From Xanthomonas sp. CFBP 8443 (GTDB lineage: Bacteria > Pseudomonadota > Gammaproteobacteria > Xanthomonadales > Xanthomonadaceae): a stretch of 64,000 nt of DNA. Made by a program: the position numbers and the translations under genes. The stretch lies in the NCBI RefSeq assembly GCF_025666195.1, contig NZ_CP102592.1:4774001-4838000 (forward strand). Reading direction: 5' to 3'. The notes beneath the pieces were generated by a model that worked only from the letters and a program-made list of their open reading frames with translations, did not search any database and was not told the DNA's origin. Below are positions 47,846 through 59,958 of this stretch, in pieces. Every line of letters begins with the position of its first letter. Within the stretch, counting starts at the first letter, position 1.

Positions 47846-48448
47846 CTACTGCGTGCTGTCGGCCTCCGCCGGGACAACCGGGTCGGCCTCGGCCTGCGTT
47901 TCGTCGGCGGCGTCCATCTCCGGGTCGGACTCGACGCCGGTCTCGCCGGGCTCGTCCATGTCCGACTCGTCGAGCAGCGGAATCGCTTCGCCGGCATCGG
48001 GCAGCACCTGCAGCGTGGTGTAGTGCCATTCGCCGGCATGGCGCTCGGCCTCGATGTACAGGGTGCCGTTGCCGCGCGCGCCGTGCAGCGAAACGCTGAA
48101 GTTGGCGCTGCCGGTGCCGTTGCTGGTGGAAATGCTGCCGCTGGGCATGATGCCGTCCTCGACCGGCGCGCCCAACGCCTCGATCACCCGCGGATCGTGC
48201 TGCGCCGCCTTCAGGCCGACCTGGTAGGGCTCGGACGATTTGGTGACGCTCGCGATGCCGGCCACGAACATGGCGATCGAGCCCAGCAGCATCGCGCCGA
48301 GCAGCAACGCCAGCAAGGGCACCGCCCATTTCCAGTGCCGCGCCCACCAACCGCGCTTGGCCGGTAGCTGCTGCGGCTGCGGCTGCGGCTGCGACGGTGG
48401 CGGTGGCGGCGCGGAGGACGTCTCGGGAAGCGGCGGAGGCGTGGACAT
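47846..48448 (-). CDS. Coa1/Tim21-like membrane protein
   Basis: A 200-residue protein. The N-terminus is Pro/Gln-rich and cytoplasmic, with one membrane helix (about residues 42-66, WAVPLLALLLGAMLLGSI). An exported domain resembles the cytochrome oxidase assembly factor Coa1 family (LGAPVEDGIMPSGSI, NGTLYIEAERHAGEWHYTTLQV). The tail is very acidic (ESDPEMDAADETQAEADP). aaggaa precedes the ATG. It begins 43 bases after the DPP-IV stop on the same strand. A role in oxidase assembly is not proven for bacterial members. Confidence 0.78.
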   Translation of the reverse strand: MSTPPPLPETSSAPPPPPSQPQPQPQQLPAKRGWWARHWKWAVPLLALLLGAMLLGSIAMFVAGIASVTKSSEPYQVGLKAAQHDPRVIEALGAPVEDGIMPSGSISTSNGTGSANFSVSLHGARGNGTLYIEAERHAGEWHYTTLQVLPDAGEAIPLLDESDMDEPGETGVESDPEMDAADETQAEADPVVPAEADSTQ

Positions 48449-48491
48449 GCGGGGAATTCCTTTTCGGAGAGAGGCGACGTGAGGTGTGCGA

Positions 48492-51484
<2,993 letters not shown>

Positions 51485-51595
51485 GGCGGCGGTCCGGGAA
51501 CGGGGCGCCCAGTGTAGCCGCGCCCTGCGCTTGGCAGCATCCCGGCGGGCCGGTACCCTGCGCCCTTCCTGCAACGCAGCATCCGATATCACGCC

Positions 51596-52198
51596 ATGAG
51601 CCCGCCGCCCCGCCTCAATCCGCTGTCCAGCCTGATCTTCGCCTCGCGCTGGCTGCAGCTGCCGCTGTACCTGGGCCTGATCGTCGCCCAGGGCGTGTAC
51701 GTGTTCCTGTTCGGCAAGGAGCTGTGGCACCTGATCCACGAGGCGCCGAGCCTGGGCGAGCAGCAGATCATGCTGATCGTGCTCGGCCTGATCGACGTGG
51801 TGATGATCTCCAACCTGCTGGTGATGGTGATCGTCGGCGGCTACGAGACCTTCGTCTCGCGACTGGGCCTGGAGGGCCATCCGGACCAGCCGGAGTGGCT
51901 GAGCCACGTCAACGCGAGTGTGCTGAAGGTGAAGCTGGCGCTGTCGATCATCGGCATTTCCTCGATCCACCTGCTCAAGACCTTCATCGCGGTCGGCGCG
52001 CTGGACGGCATGCCGATGTGCTCGCCGGAGCAGCTGGCCAGCGCCGCCACCGCCACCGTGGGCCTGAAGACCTGCGCCACACTGACCGCGACCGGCGTGC
52101 TGTGGCAGACCATCATCCACGGCATCTTCATCCTGTCGGCGATCGGCATCGCCTGGACCGACCGGCTGATGTCGGCGCCGGCGAAACCGGCGCACTGA
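51596..52198 (+). CDS. yqhA: YqhA (UPF0114/TIGR00645) inner-membrane protein
   Basis: A 200-residue protein with four membrane helices. Conserved blocks of the YqhA family are present: FASRWLQLPLYLGL, LGLIDVVMISNLLVMVIVGG, YETFVSRL and SIIGISSIHLLKTFI. It is longer than E. coli YqhA because of an insert with two cysteines (GMPMCSPEQ, GLKTCATL) before the last helix. Function unknown. Confidence 0.9.
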   Translation: MSPPPRLNPLSSLIFASRWLQLPLYLGLIVAQGVYVFLFGKELWHLIHEAPSLGEQQIMLIVLGLIDVVMISNLLVMVIVGGYETFVSRLGLEGHPDQPEWLSHVNASVLKVKLALSIIGISSIHLLKTFIAVGALDGMPMCSPEQLASAATATVGLKTCATLTATGVLWQTIIHGIFILSAIGIAWTDRLMSAPAKPAH

Positions 52199-52362
52199 CG
52201 CACGCCGGTCCGGCCGCCGGCACGGGGCCGTCAAGCACGCGGCGGACGTGGATGCTAGATTGGGGGATGGGTGCACTGGCAGGGACGGGGGGAGCCGGTC
52301 CGGCCGCGCGGGAAGCACCATCGCTGCGTATTCATTGCCATCACCGGGGACTAGGGGGAAGC

Positions 52363-53367
52363 ATGTTGCATGTAACGACATTCGCAAAGGCGCGCCGCGT
52401 GGCGCCGGTCCTGCTGCTTGCCGCACTGGCGGCGGCCTGTTCCAAGCAGGAAGAGACCACCCCGACCGCCGCGCCGGCGGCCGCACCCGCCACGGTGGCG
52501 CCGGCCGCGCCGCCGGTCTCGGCCAAGGTGCAGTCGATGGGCACCGAGCAGCTGCACGAGTCGGCCAGCCAGGCGCTGCGCGAGAACCGCATGTACGCGC
52601 CGGCCGGCAACAATGCCGTCGAGTACTACCTGGCGCTGCGCGACAAGCAGCCGGACGACGCCGGGGTGAAGAGCGCGCTGACCGACCTGATGCCGTACAC
52701 GCTGATCGCCGCCGAGCAGAGCATCAACCGCGAGGACTTCCCGGAAGCGCAGCGGCTGGTCGCGCTGATCGAGAAGATGGACAGCCAGGCGCCGGCATTG
52801 CCGCGGCTGAAGCAGGGCGTGAGCAACGGCGTGCAGTCGGTGGCGCAGCGCACCCAGGAAGAGAGCGACAAGGTCAAGAAGGACGCCGAGCAGAAGGCCA
52901 AGCTCCTGGCCGAGCAGCAGAAGCAGGCGCAGCAGCAGGCCAGCGAGGCGCAGGCCGCGCAGCAGATCGCCGCGCAACAGGAAGCCGCGCGCCGCGAGAC
53001 GGCGCGCCAGGAGGCCGAGCGCCAGGCCGCTGCGGCGCGCAGTGCGCCGACGCCGGCACCCGCCGCGGCCGCGCAACCTGCCGCGACGCCACCGGCCGCC
53101 GCGGCCAGCACGCAATCGTTGCGCGCGATCAGCACGCCGGCGCCGCGCTACCCGCCGGAAGCCTTGCGCTCGGGCACCGCCGGCGAAGTGCTGGTGGAGA
53201 TCACCGTCGGCACCGACGGCTCGGTCACCAACGCGCGCGTGCTGCGCGCCACCCCGCCGCGGGTGTTCGACCGCGAGGCGTTGAACGCGACCAAGCGCTG
53301 GCGCTTCGAACCGGTCAGCGCGCCGGTCACCACGCGGCGGACGCTGGCGTTCAATCCGGGCGGCTGA
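52363..53367 (+). CDS. TonB-like lipoprotein with coiled-coil linker
   Basis: A 334-residue protein with a lipoprotein signal (LAALAAACSK, Cys at about residue 26). A Pro/Ala segment and a domain with TPR-like helices (ESASQALRENRMYAPAGNN) follow. A long Gln/Ala/Glu coiled coil spans about residues 160-225. The C-terminal TonB fold reads ISTPAPRYPPEALRSGTAGE and KRWRFEPVS. TonB proteins normally have an inner-membrane anchor; here a lipid anchor replaces it, so energy transduction is doubtful. A clear terminator follows. Confidence 0.85.
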   Translation: MLHVTTFAKARRVAPVLLLAALAAACSKQEETTPTAAPAAAPATVAPAAPPVSAKVQSMGTEQLHESASQALRENRMYAPAGNNAVEYYLALRDKQPDDAGVKSALTDLMPYTLIAAEQSINREDFPEAQRLVALIEKMDSQAPALPRLKQGVSNGVQSVAQRTQEESDKVKKDAEQKAKLLAEQQKQAQQQASEAQAAQQIAAQQEAARRETARQEAERQAAAARSAPTPAPAAAAQPAATPPAAAASTQSLRAISTPAPRYPPEALRSGTAGEVLVEITVGTDGSVTNARVLRATPPRVFDREALNATKRWRFEPVSAPVTTRRTLAFNPGG

Positions 53368-53390
53368 CGGACACGCATGCGGCACCAGGA

Positions 53391-53416
53391 AAGCCCGGCG
53401 CGATCCGGGCTTTTTT
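53391..53416 (+). terminator. Rho-independent terminator after the TonB-like gene
   Basis: aagcccgg pairs with ccgggctt around a 6-base loop, followed by a T run, 23 bases after the stop. Confidence 0.9.
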
Positions 53417-53528
53417 GTGGGCGCGGACACGGCTGCCGCGGGCGACGTCGGTCAGTAGGCCGAGTGGCCTATGACAGGCGCGCGGCCGCCTTCTAGGATC
53501 GGCCTTCCATCGCCAATCGGAGATCGCC

Positions 53529-54629
53529 ATGCGCCCGCGCGTCCTGTTGCCGTTGTGCTTGCTTGTCGCCGCCGCCGCCCAGGCGGGCACGCCGCCGCCG
53601 GAGGACCGCTATGCGCCGGCACGCGAGATCGTCGCCGACATCGGCAGGATCGTGACCCCGGACGGCGTGCAGGAAACCTTCGAGGTCGAACTCGGCGGCA
53701 CCCGCCAGGTGGTCAACGTGCGCGGCGCCGATCGGGCCAACCCGCTGCTGCTGTTCATCCATGGCGGCCCGGGCGCGGTCGAGATGCCGGTGGCATGGTC
53801 GTTCCAGCGGCCGTGGGAGGATTTCTTCACCGTCGTGCAGTGGGACCAGCGCGGCGCCGGGCGCTCCTACCCGCTCAACGATCCCAAGACGCTGGCGCCG
53901 ACCCTGACCCCGGCGCGCTACCGCGACGATGCGATCGCGCTGATCGAACAGTTGCGCCGGCGCTACGGCAAGGCGAAGGTGTTCGTGCTCGGCCACAGCT
54001 GGGGCTCGATCGTCGGGCTGGAGGTGGCGGCGCAGCGCCCGGACCTGCTGTACGCCTACATCGGCATGGGCCAGGTGATCGACTTCCGCGCCAACGAACG
54101 CGCCGGCTACGACTGGGTGCTGGAGCAGGCGCGCCGCGACGGCAACGCCGCCGCGGTGGCCGAACTGGAAGCGCTGCATCCCTACCCCGGCGATGGCGCG
54201 TTCGACATCGACAAGATGAGCACGCAACGCAAGTGGTCGATCCACTACGGCGGCCTGGCGGCCGGGCGCCGGGATGCGGATTTCTATTTCCGCGCCCCGC
54301 GCCTGTCGCCCGAATACACCCCGGCCGACATCCAGGCGTGGGACCAGGGCAGCGCGTTCACCATCGCCACGCTGTTCCCGCAGTTGTCCGACGTCAGCTT
54401 CGCCTCGCTGCACACGCTGCAGGTGCCGGTGATCATGCTGCTCGGGCGGCAGGACTACACCACCCCGTCGGCGTTGACCGCGCGCTGGTTGCAGCAGGTG
54501 CAGGCACCGCGCAAGCGTGCGGTCTGGCTCGAGCACTCGGCGCACCTGCCGATGGTGGAAGAACCCGGCCGCGTGCTGCAGGCCCTGCTCACCGAGGCGC
54601 TGCCGCTGGCCGAACCGGCCCCGCGCTAG
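53529..54629 (+). CDS. Exported alpha/beta hydrolase (prolyl aminopeptidase-like)
   Basis: A 366-residue protein with a signal peptide (about 1-19, ending AQA). The oxyanion motif is IHGGPGAVE, and WDQRGAGRSYPL is typical of the prolyl iminopeptidase (S33) branch. The nucleophile Ser lies in LGHSWGSIVG, an Asp in LGRQDYTTP and the His in LEHSAHLPMVEEP. Location is periplasmic or outside. The exact substrate is not determined. Confidence 0.9.
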   Translation: MRPRVLLPLCLLVAAAAQAGTPPPEDRYAPAREIVADIGRIVTPDGVQETFEVELGGTRQVVNVRGADRANPLLLFIHGGPGAVEMPVAWSFQRPWEDFFTVVQWDQRGAGRSYPLNDPKTLAPTLTPARYRDDAIALIEQLRRRYGKAKVFVLGHSWGSIVGLEVAAQRPDLLYAYIGMGQVIDFRANERAGYDWVLEQARRDGNAAAVAELEALHPYPGDGAFDIDKMSTQRKWSIHYGGLAAGRRDADFYFRAPRLSPEYTPADIQAWDQGSAFTIATLFPQLSDVSFASLHTLQVPVIMLLGRQDYTTPSALTARWLQQVQAPRKRAVWLEHSAHLPMVEEPGRVLQALLTEALPLAEPAPR

Positions 54630-54764
54630 CCGGCCTGCACGGCATGCGCTGCCGCGTTCGGTAGCAGGGCGTGCAGCGCCGCGCAGGTTCCGGCCAGCAT
54701 GCGCCCCGGCCAGGCCGATCCGCATTGCGCACCCGCACGCCGCGGGCGCGGACACGCGGCGATC

Positions 54765-55946
54765 TCAGCCCGAGATCGCCAGGCGCTCCTGCCGGTAGCG
54801 GCGCACCGCGGCCAGCCACAACACCGCGGCCAGGCCGAAGCCTGCGGCCAGGTACACCGCCCAGATCTGCAGGTCGATCGGTTCGCGGCGGATGATCTTC
54901 AGCAGCATCTGGTTCTGCGCCAGGAACGGCACCGCGAACTGCCACAGGGTGGTCTTCAGCGGATACACCATCAACGCGTAGCCGGGCAGCATCGGCAGCA
55001 GCATCAGCCAGGTCATGTGGCTCTGCGCCTCCTTCATGCTCTTGGCCGCCGCCGCCAGCACGGTCAGCAGCGAAGTGCCGATGAACAGCATCGGCAGCAG
55101 CACGAACAGCATCTGCAGCATCGCCACGAAGCTGACGTTGAGCTGGCGGCCGATGCCGCTGGCGAACTGCGCGCTGAGCTTGAACGCGAGCAGGGTCAGC
55201 AGCAGCGAGGCCAGCCCGACCACGCAGGCGGCGGCGATCTTGCCGCTGACGATGGCCCCGCGCGACGCCGGCGTGGCCAGCAGCGGTTCCAGCGATTGCC
55301 GCTCGCGTTCGCCGGCGGTGGCGTCGAGGATCAGGTAGGCGCCGCCGATGAACGAGGTGATGGTCAGCAGCACCGGCAGCAGGATCGACAGCAGCGCGCC
55401 ACGCTTGGCCTCGGCCGTGGCCAGGTCCTGGGTGGCGATGTCCAGCGGCCGCGCCACCTGCGCGTCGACGCCGCGCGCCAGCAGGCGCAGCGCACCGACC
55501 TGCTGGCTGTACATGCTCAGCGCCGCCTGCACCCGCGTGGCCGGAATATCCGCATCGCGGCGGGTGCTGTCCTTCACGATCTCCACCAGCGCCGGGCGGC
55601 CCTCGCGCCAAGCCTGTGCGTAGTCGTCGCCGATGCGCAGCGCCAGGTCGATGTCCTGGTTGCGGATCGCCGCGGTCAGATCCTTGGGCGGGGCGACCGC
55701 GTTTAGGCCCTGCGCGGCGAGGAACGCGACCAGGTTCGGTGCGTGCTCGCGGCCGATCACCGGAATGTCCAGCGGCTTGTCGATCTGGGTCCTGACCCGG
55801 CTCTCGGCCAGCGCGCCCATGCCCAGGATCAGCGCCGGGTACAGCAGCGGGCCGAGCAGCAAGGCCAGCGCCAGGGTGCGGCGGTCGCGCCCGAGGTCGC
55901 GTAATTCCTTGCGCATCACGGTGAAAACGGTTCGAAACAGGCTCAT
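54765..55946 (-). CDS. ABC transporter permease (NatB/ABC-2 type)
   Basis: A 393-residue permease. One N-terminal helix (LALALLLGPLLYPALILGM) is followed by a large external domain (about residues 50-180) and five or six C-terminal helices. The conserved DATAGERERQSLEPLLATPA loop follows the second helix, as in NatB-type exporters. Its start overlaps the ATPase stop by 4 bases (ATGA), indicating translational coupling. Sodium export is known for NatAB; the substrate here is not shown. A 9-base inverted repeat ggcgatctc/gagatcgcc spans its stop codon. Confidence 0.9.
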   Translation of the reverse strand: MSLFRTVFTVMRKELRDLGRDRRTLALALLLGPLLYPALILGMGALAESRVRTQIDKPLDIPVIGREHAPNLVAFLAAQGLNAVAPPKDLTAAIRNQDIDLALRIGDDYAQAWREGRPALVEIVKDSTRRDADIPATRVQAALSMYSQQVGALRLLARGVDAQVARPLDIATQDLATAEAKRGALLSILLPVLLTITSFIGGAYLILDATAGERERQSLEPLLATPASRGAIVSGKIAAACVVGLASLLLTLLAFKLSAQFASGIGRQLNVSFVAMLQMLFVLLPMLFIGTSLLTVLAAAAKSMKEAQSHMTWLMLLPMLPGYALMVYPLKTTLWQFAVPFLAQNQMLLKIIRREPIDLQIWAVYLAAGFGLAAVLWLAAVRRYRQERLAISG

Positions 55947-56689
55947 GCGTGCAGTCCCTCGTCGCTGCCGATCGCCTTGACGAAGGCGTCTTCCAGGTTG
56001 TCCTCGCCGGTCAGGGCGCGCAGTTCGTCGGCGGTGCCGGCCGCCACCACCGTGCCCTTGGCGACGATGACGATGCGATCGCACAGCGCCGCCACCTCCT
56101 GCATGATGTGGCTGGAGAAGATCACGCAGCGCCCTTCGGCGCGCAGCCCGCGCAGGAAGCCGCGCATCGCGCGGGTGGTCATCACGTCCAGGCCGTTTGT
56201 CGGCTCGTCGAGGATCACATTGCGCGGGTCGTGGACCAGCGCGCGCGCGATCGCGGTCTTGGTGCGCTGGCCCTGGCTGAAGCCCTCGGTCTGGCGATCG
56301 AGAATGTCGTCCATGTCCAGCGCCGTGGCCAGCACCCGGGTGCGTTCGGCGATGCGCGCCGCCGACAGCCCGTGCAGTTCGCCGAAGTAGGCGATGTTCT
56401 CGCGCGCGGTCAGCCGCTTGTACACGCCACGCGCGTCGGGCAGCACGCCCAGCGCGCGGCGCACCGCCAACGGATCGGCGCCGACGTCGATGCCGTCCAC
56501 CCGCACCTGGCCCTGGTCGGGCGTCATCAGCGTGTACAGCATGCGCAAGGTGGTGGTCTTGCCGGCGCCGTTGGGACCGAGCAGGCCGGTGATCTGGCCG
56601 TCGGCCGCTTCGAAGCTGACCCCTTGCACCGCCTGCACGGTGCCGGTCTTGGTCTTGAACGCCTTGTGCAGATTGTCGGCGACGATCAT
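55943..56689 (-). CDS. ABC transporter ATP-binding protein (NatA type)
   Basis: A 248-residue ATPase. Walker A is GLLGPNGAGKTTTLR, the signature FSQGQRTKTAIARAL (a variant of LSGGQ), Walker B VILDEPTNGLD, and the switch His lies in FSSHIMQE. It pairs with the overlapping permease gene and stands 31 bases downstream of a lipoprotein hydrolase gene on the same strand, so all three are likely one transcript. Confidence 0.94.
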   Translation of the reverse strand: MIVADNLHKAFKTKTGTVQAVQGVSFEAADGQITGLLGPNGAGKTTTLRMLYTLMTPDQGQVRVDGIDVGADPLAVRRALGVLPDARGVYKRLTARENIAYFGELHGLSAARIAERTRVLATALDMDDILDRQTEGFSQGQRTKTAIARALVHDPRNVILDEPTNGLDVMTTRAMRGFLRGLRAEGRCVIFSSHIMQEVAALCDRIVIVAKGTVVAAGTADELRALTGEDNLEDAFVKAIGSDEGLHA

Positions 56690-56720
56690 GCGCGGTCCTC
56701 CCTGCGAAACGCTGCGCGGC

Positions 56721-58238
56721 TCATGGTTCCCATCCGTTGAATGAAGTGAAGGCCGGCACGCCGCTCATCGCGTCCAGGCAGGTGGCATCGAGTTGCTTGG
56801 CATCGGCGTTCTCGAAGAACTGGCCCAGCAGCTTGGGCATGCAGCCCAGGGTCATGGTGCCGTGGCCCTGCCCGCGCACCACCAGGTGGCGGCCGTTGGG
56901 CAGCCCCTGCAGCACGCGCGCGGCGTAGCGCGGCGGGGTCACCGGATCCAGTTCCCCGGAGGTCAGCAGCACCGGCAAGCTGGACTTGAACGGCGCGGTG
57001 AAATCGGTCGGACGCGTGCCGGTCGGCCACACCGGGCAGGCGGCGAAGAACATCTGCGCCACCTCCGGGCCGAGCAGGGTATCGCCGCCGGCGGCAGGCG
57101 CGCTGTAGCGGTCGGCGTCCTCGGCGCAGATCACCGACCATTGCATGCCGCGATTCATTTGCCCGTCCATCTGCTTGCCCATCATCTGCGCCAGCGACAT
57201 CAGCGGCGCGTAGCGTTCGTGCGCGGCCTCGTCCAGCACCAGCGGCAGCAGCGAGGCGGTCTGCGGCGCATACGAGAACGAGAACGCGAGGCTGGTGACG
57301 GTGTCGGCGGTGACCCGGTCGTGCTTGCTCTCGCCGCTGGCCGGGTCGCGATAGTCCACCTCCACCGGCGCCTGCCGCAGCCGTTCCACCACCGTGCGCA
57401 ACTGCGCGCGGGTATCGGCAGGAAAGCGCTTGGCGCAGGCCGGAGTGGCCTTGCACTGCTCGGACTGCAGCTTGATCGCGTCCTCGAAGGTGGTGGCGAA
57501 CTCGCCGCCGACCACCAGGTCGTTCGGCGCCACGCCGTCGATCACCACGCTGCGGGTGTGCGCCGCATAACGCGTCGCATACTGCTGGGCCACGCGGGTG
57601 CCGTAGGAGCCGCCGATCAGGTTGAGCTTGTCCGCGCCGAGCGCGGCGCGCACCGCATCCAGGTCGGCGATGGCCTGGGTGGTGGTGTAGTAGCGCGGAT
57701 CGGCGCGGCCCTGCAGCGACTGCGCGCAACGCCTGGCGTAATCGGCCAGCTCCGCCGCGGTGGGCACACCGGTCAGGTCGGCCAGCTGCATTTCCTTGCC
57801 GTCCGCGCCCAGGCAGGTCAACGGATTGGATTGGCCGGTGCCGCGCTGGTCGATCAGGAACACGTCGCGGCGCTTGCGGGTATCGCGCAAGGCCAGGTCG
57901 ACGATGCTGGCCACGTCGGTCGCCGCCTGGCCCGGGCCGCCGGCGAGGAAGAACACCGGGTCCGGCTCGCTGCTGCCCTGGCCGCCGACCGGCAGCCAGG
58001 CGATGTTGAGTTCGATCTTGCGCCCGCCGGGCGCCGCCGGATTCTCCGGCACCGGCATGCGCGTGCATTGCGCTTCGACGTTGTTGGCCGCGACCGGACT
58101 GGTCAGCGTGCAGGGATGGAAGCGCAACGTGCCGTAGCTGCGCCCCGCATTCTGTGGCGCCGGTCCTTGTCCGGCCTGGCAGGCGGCGAGCAGCAAGGTC
58201 GTCGCAACGACGGCAAGCGCTCTGCATGGGTGTGGCAT
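56721..58238 (-). CDS. Lipoprotein alpha/beta hydrolase (tripeptidyl-aminopeptidase-like)
   Basis: A 505-residue S33-type hydrolase. It has lipobox LLLAACQ (Cys at about residue 19), an FFLAGGPGQAA oxyanion motif, FLIDQRGTGQSNPL, and the nucleophile Ser in LIGGSYGTRVAQQYA. The C-terminal TAP-like part holds LLTSGELDPVTPPRYA (Asp) and VVRGQGHGTMT (His). The ATG giving MPHPCRAL is chosen because aagga lies about 8 bases before it; Met codons 3 and 7 residues further upstream are also possible. It probably heads the ABC operon. Confidence 0.87.
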   Translation of the reverse strand: MPHPCRALAVVATTLLLAACQAGQGPAPQNAGRSYGTLRFHPCTLTSPVAANNVEAQCTRMPVPENPAAPGGRKIELNIAWLPVGGQGSSEPDPVFFLAGGPGQAATDVASIVDLALRDTRKRRDVFLIDQRGTGQSNPLTCLGADGKEMQLADLTGVPTAAELADYARRCAQSLQGRADPRYYTTTQAIADLDAVRAALGADKLNLIGGSYGTRVAQQYATRYAAHTRSVVIDGVAPNDLVVGGEFATTFEDAIKLQSEQCKATPACAKRFPADTRAQLRTVVERLRQAPVEVDYRDPASGESKHDRVTADTVTSLAFSFSYAPQTASLLPLVLDEAAHERYAPLMSLAQMMGKQMDGQMNRGMQWSVICAEDADRYSAPAAGGDTLLGPEVAQMFFAACPVWPTGTRPTDFTAPFKSSLPVLLTSGELDPVTPPRYAARVLQGLPNGRHLVVRGQGHGTMTLGCMPKLLGQFFENADAKQLDATCLDAMSGVPAFTSFNGWEP

Positions 58239-58320
58239 GGTTCGCATCCTTGAGTTCATGGGGTGCAGGATGCCATGCCGGAGCATGGCGTCGTAGGTGA
58301 CCGATGGCAGGTCGGAGGGA

Positions 58321-58521
58321 CTACTCGGGATCGTCGAACAGGAACACCTGCTCGATGCTGTGCGCGAACAATCGCGCGATACGAAACGCCAGCGGCAGGC
58401 TCGGATCGTACTTGCCGGTTTCCAGCGCGTTGATGGTCTGCCGCGACACGCCCAGCCGCTCGCCCAGTTCGCCTTGCGACCATCCCTGCGCTTCGCGCAG
58501 CTCGCGGATGCGGCTGTTCAT
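58321..58521 (-). CDS. Small XRE-family regulator
   Basis: A 66-residue protein that is almost only a helix-turn-helix (LREAQGWSQGELGERLGVSR, then QTINALETGKYDPS), ending in FLFDDPE. This is the short YgzD-like XRE type that usually represses its own operon with a membrane partner. Its ATG overlaps the stop of the upstream membrane-protein gene by 4 bases. Two identical-format palindromes upstream of that gene are the likely binding sites. Confidence 0.92.
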   Translation of the reverse strand: MNSRIRELREAQGWSQGELGERLGVSRQTINALETGKYDPSLPLAFRIARLFAHSIEQVFLFDDPE

Positions 58522-59099
58522 TGGTAGCGGCGCGCATTCACGCCTTTGGCGATGCCGTAGGTCGCGCACAGCAGCGGGAACACCCACATCATCGCCACCG
58601 TTGCCGGCACCGCGATCGTGCCCGCCGCCTGCAGGAATCCGGCGGTCATGTAGCCGCCACTGACCAGCGCGGCGGCGATGGCGATGGACTCCAGTTCGAT
58701 GCGCCGTTGCATCTCGTCGGAGTCGCGCACGAAGCGCGTCACCGCGCGGATCACCAGCGCCACCAGCAGCGCCGGCAGCAGCGCGATCAACACCCGCGCC
58801 CAGTCGGTCTCCACGCTGCTGAGCAGGCGCCTCCAGCACAGCATCACCGCGACGTAGATCAGCATCGGCGGACCCAGTTCACGGTAGTAGCGGCGCGCCA
58901 GCGCCGGCACCGCGCTGTCGCGCATGCTGCCCGACGACCACCACAGCATCAGCGCCAGGAAGATGCCGCCGATGCACAGACCGAGCCACAACCCGCGAAA
59001 GTAATCGTCGCCGCGCAACAGCCGCAGCGACGACGTGGCCGCGAGCATCACCACGCTCACGCACAGCACGATGATCGCGCTGCGCTTGCAGCGGTTCAT
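58518..59099 (-). CDS. Six-helix membrane protein coupled to XRE regulator
   Basis: A 193-residue membrane protein with hydrophobic helices near residues 8-25, 34-53, 74-92, 100-118, 135-152 and 162-185 and a cytoplasmic loop RFVRDSDEMQRRIELES. That loop is typical of small membrane proteins linked to YgzD-like XRE genes. It is translated first, and the regulator is coupled behind it. The function of the pair is unknown; the membrane protein may sense an envelope signal. Confidence 0.82.
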   Translation of the reverse strand: MNRCKRSAIIVLCVSVVMLAATSSLRLLRGDDYFRGLWLGLCIGGIFLALMLWWSSGSMRDSAVPALARRYYRELGPPMLIYVAVMLCWRRLLSSVETDWARVLIALLPALLVALVIRAVTRFVRDSDEMQRRIELESIAIAAALVSGGYMTAGFLQAAGTIAVPATVAMMWVFPLLCATYGIAKGVNARRYQ

Positions 59100-59179
59100 G
59101 CCCGCACCCCGACTGCAACCCGAGCCGGCCCCCGGCGGTAGCGATCCACCACCACCCCGCTGTTCTCCATGACAACCCC

Positions 59180-59240
59180 TGTCAAGCACGCTTTACAGGA
59201 GGATGCGCGCAGCCTGAGGGGATGTCAAGCATCCTTTACA
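59180..59240. promoter_or_regulatory. Twin XRE operators
   Basis: TGTCAAG-N4-CTTTACA occurs at 59180-59197 and again at 59223-59240, both with one mismatch between arms and centres 43 bases apart (about four helix turns). They sit 80-140 bases upstream of the membrane-protein start. Confidence 0.75.
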
Positions 59241-59958
59241 GGCTGGAGCGCATCGACGCGCTCGGGTTCTCCGCATCGCCTTTCAGGCAGATGTACCTGC
59301 CAGTACGCCGTTCGCCGATTTGCCCACTCGACTCGAAAGTCCGCCCGGCAGCCACCGCAGATCCCCGCATTCTCCAATCATGCTCGGCCGTACTGGTCGC
59401 CCGACCTGCCAGATGGCGACACAAGCTCTCCCGCAACTCCGTCCCTCTTTGAAAGGTCGATAGTTCCTCAACTGCACCTGATCTAGCGCACCACCGCACG
59501 CTGGGTTAGTCTTGGGACGGGGCAAATTGCACTTCAGATCGAAGAAAATATCTTCTCCGGGCTCGCTTTTGTGCGAAGCGCAACGAGTATCGAGATTTCC
59601 GGCAATATGCAAAAGGGGATCGAAATTTGAGATATCTTCAAAGGCTTTTGGATGGCCTCTGAAGTTGCGAATGCGCAATATGCCAGCATCGAGACGGCCT
59701 ACGGTGAACGACTGCTGGGAATGGGCATCAAGGCGCTTGTCAGCGACCTTTGCGGCGACGCCTCTAGCCGGAAAGATGGCCAATTGCGTGGGCGCAGACC
59801 GCTATGACTTGTTGACGAACAGCGACCTACGGAGTTCATTCGAAGCGTCAGGCATAGAGCAGCGACTCGGCATAACCGCAGCATTGCCAACAATCCAGGT
59901 TGCTGTGAGCACGCAGTCCATCTGGGGATGAACTTCCAATGATCACAGGGAGAAATAC
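59241..59958. other. 718-base AT-richer stretch, possible gene remnants
   Basis: Visibly less GC-rich than its surroundings. An ATG at 59652 opens a 51-codon frame ending at 59807 (ASEVANAQYASIETAYGERL, then LGMGIKALVSDLC). Its composition is protein-like and the frame is open back to 59631, so it may be a remnant of a larger gene. Longer open frames on both strands look random. It resembles a decayed insertion or transferred segment. Confidence 0.45.

Noticed and set aside
59283..59783. 166-codon minus-strand frame in the AT-richer stretch
   Set aside because: No ribosome site, no recognisable family, and overlapped by equally long random frames on the other strand.
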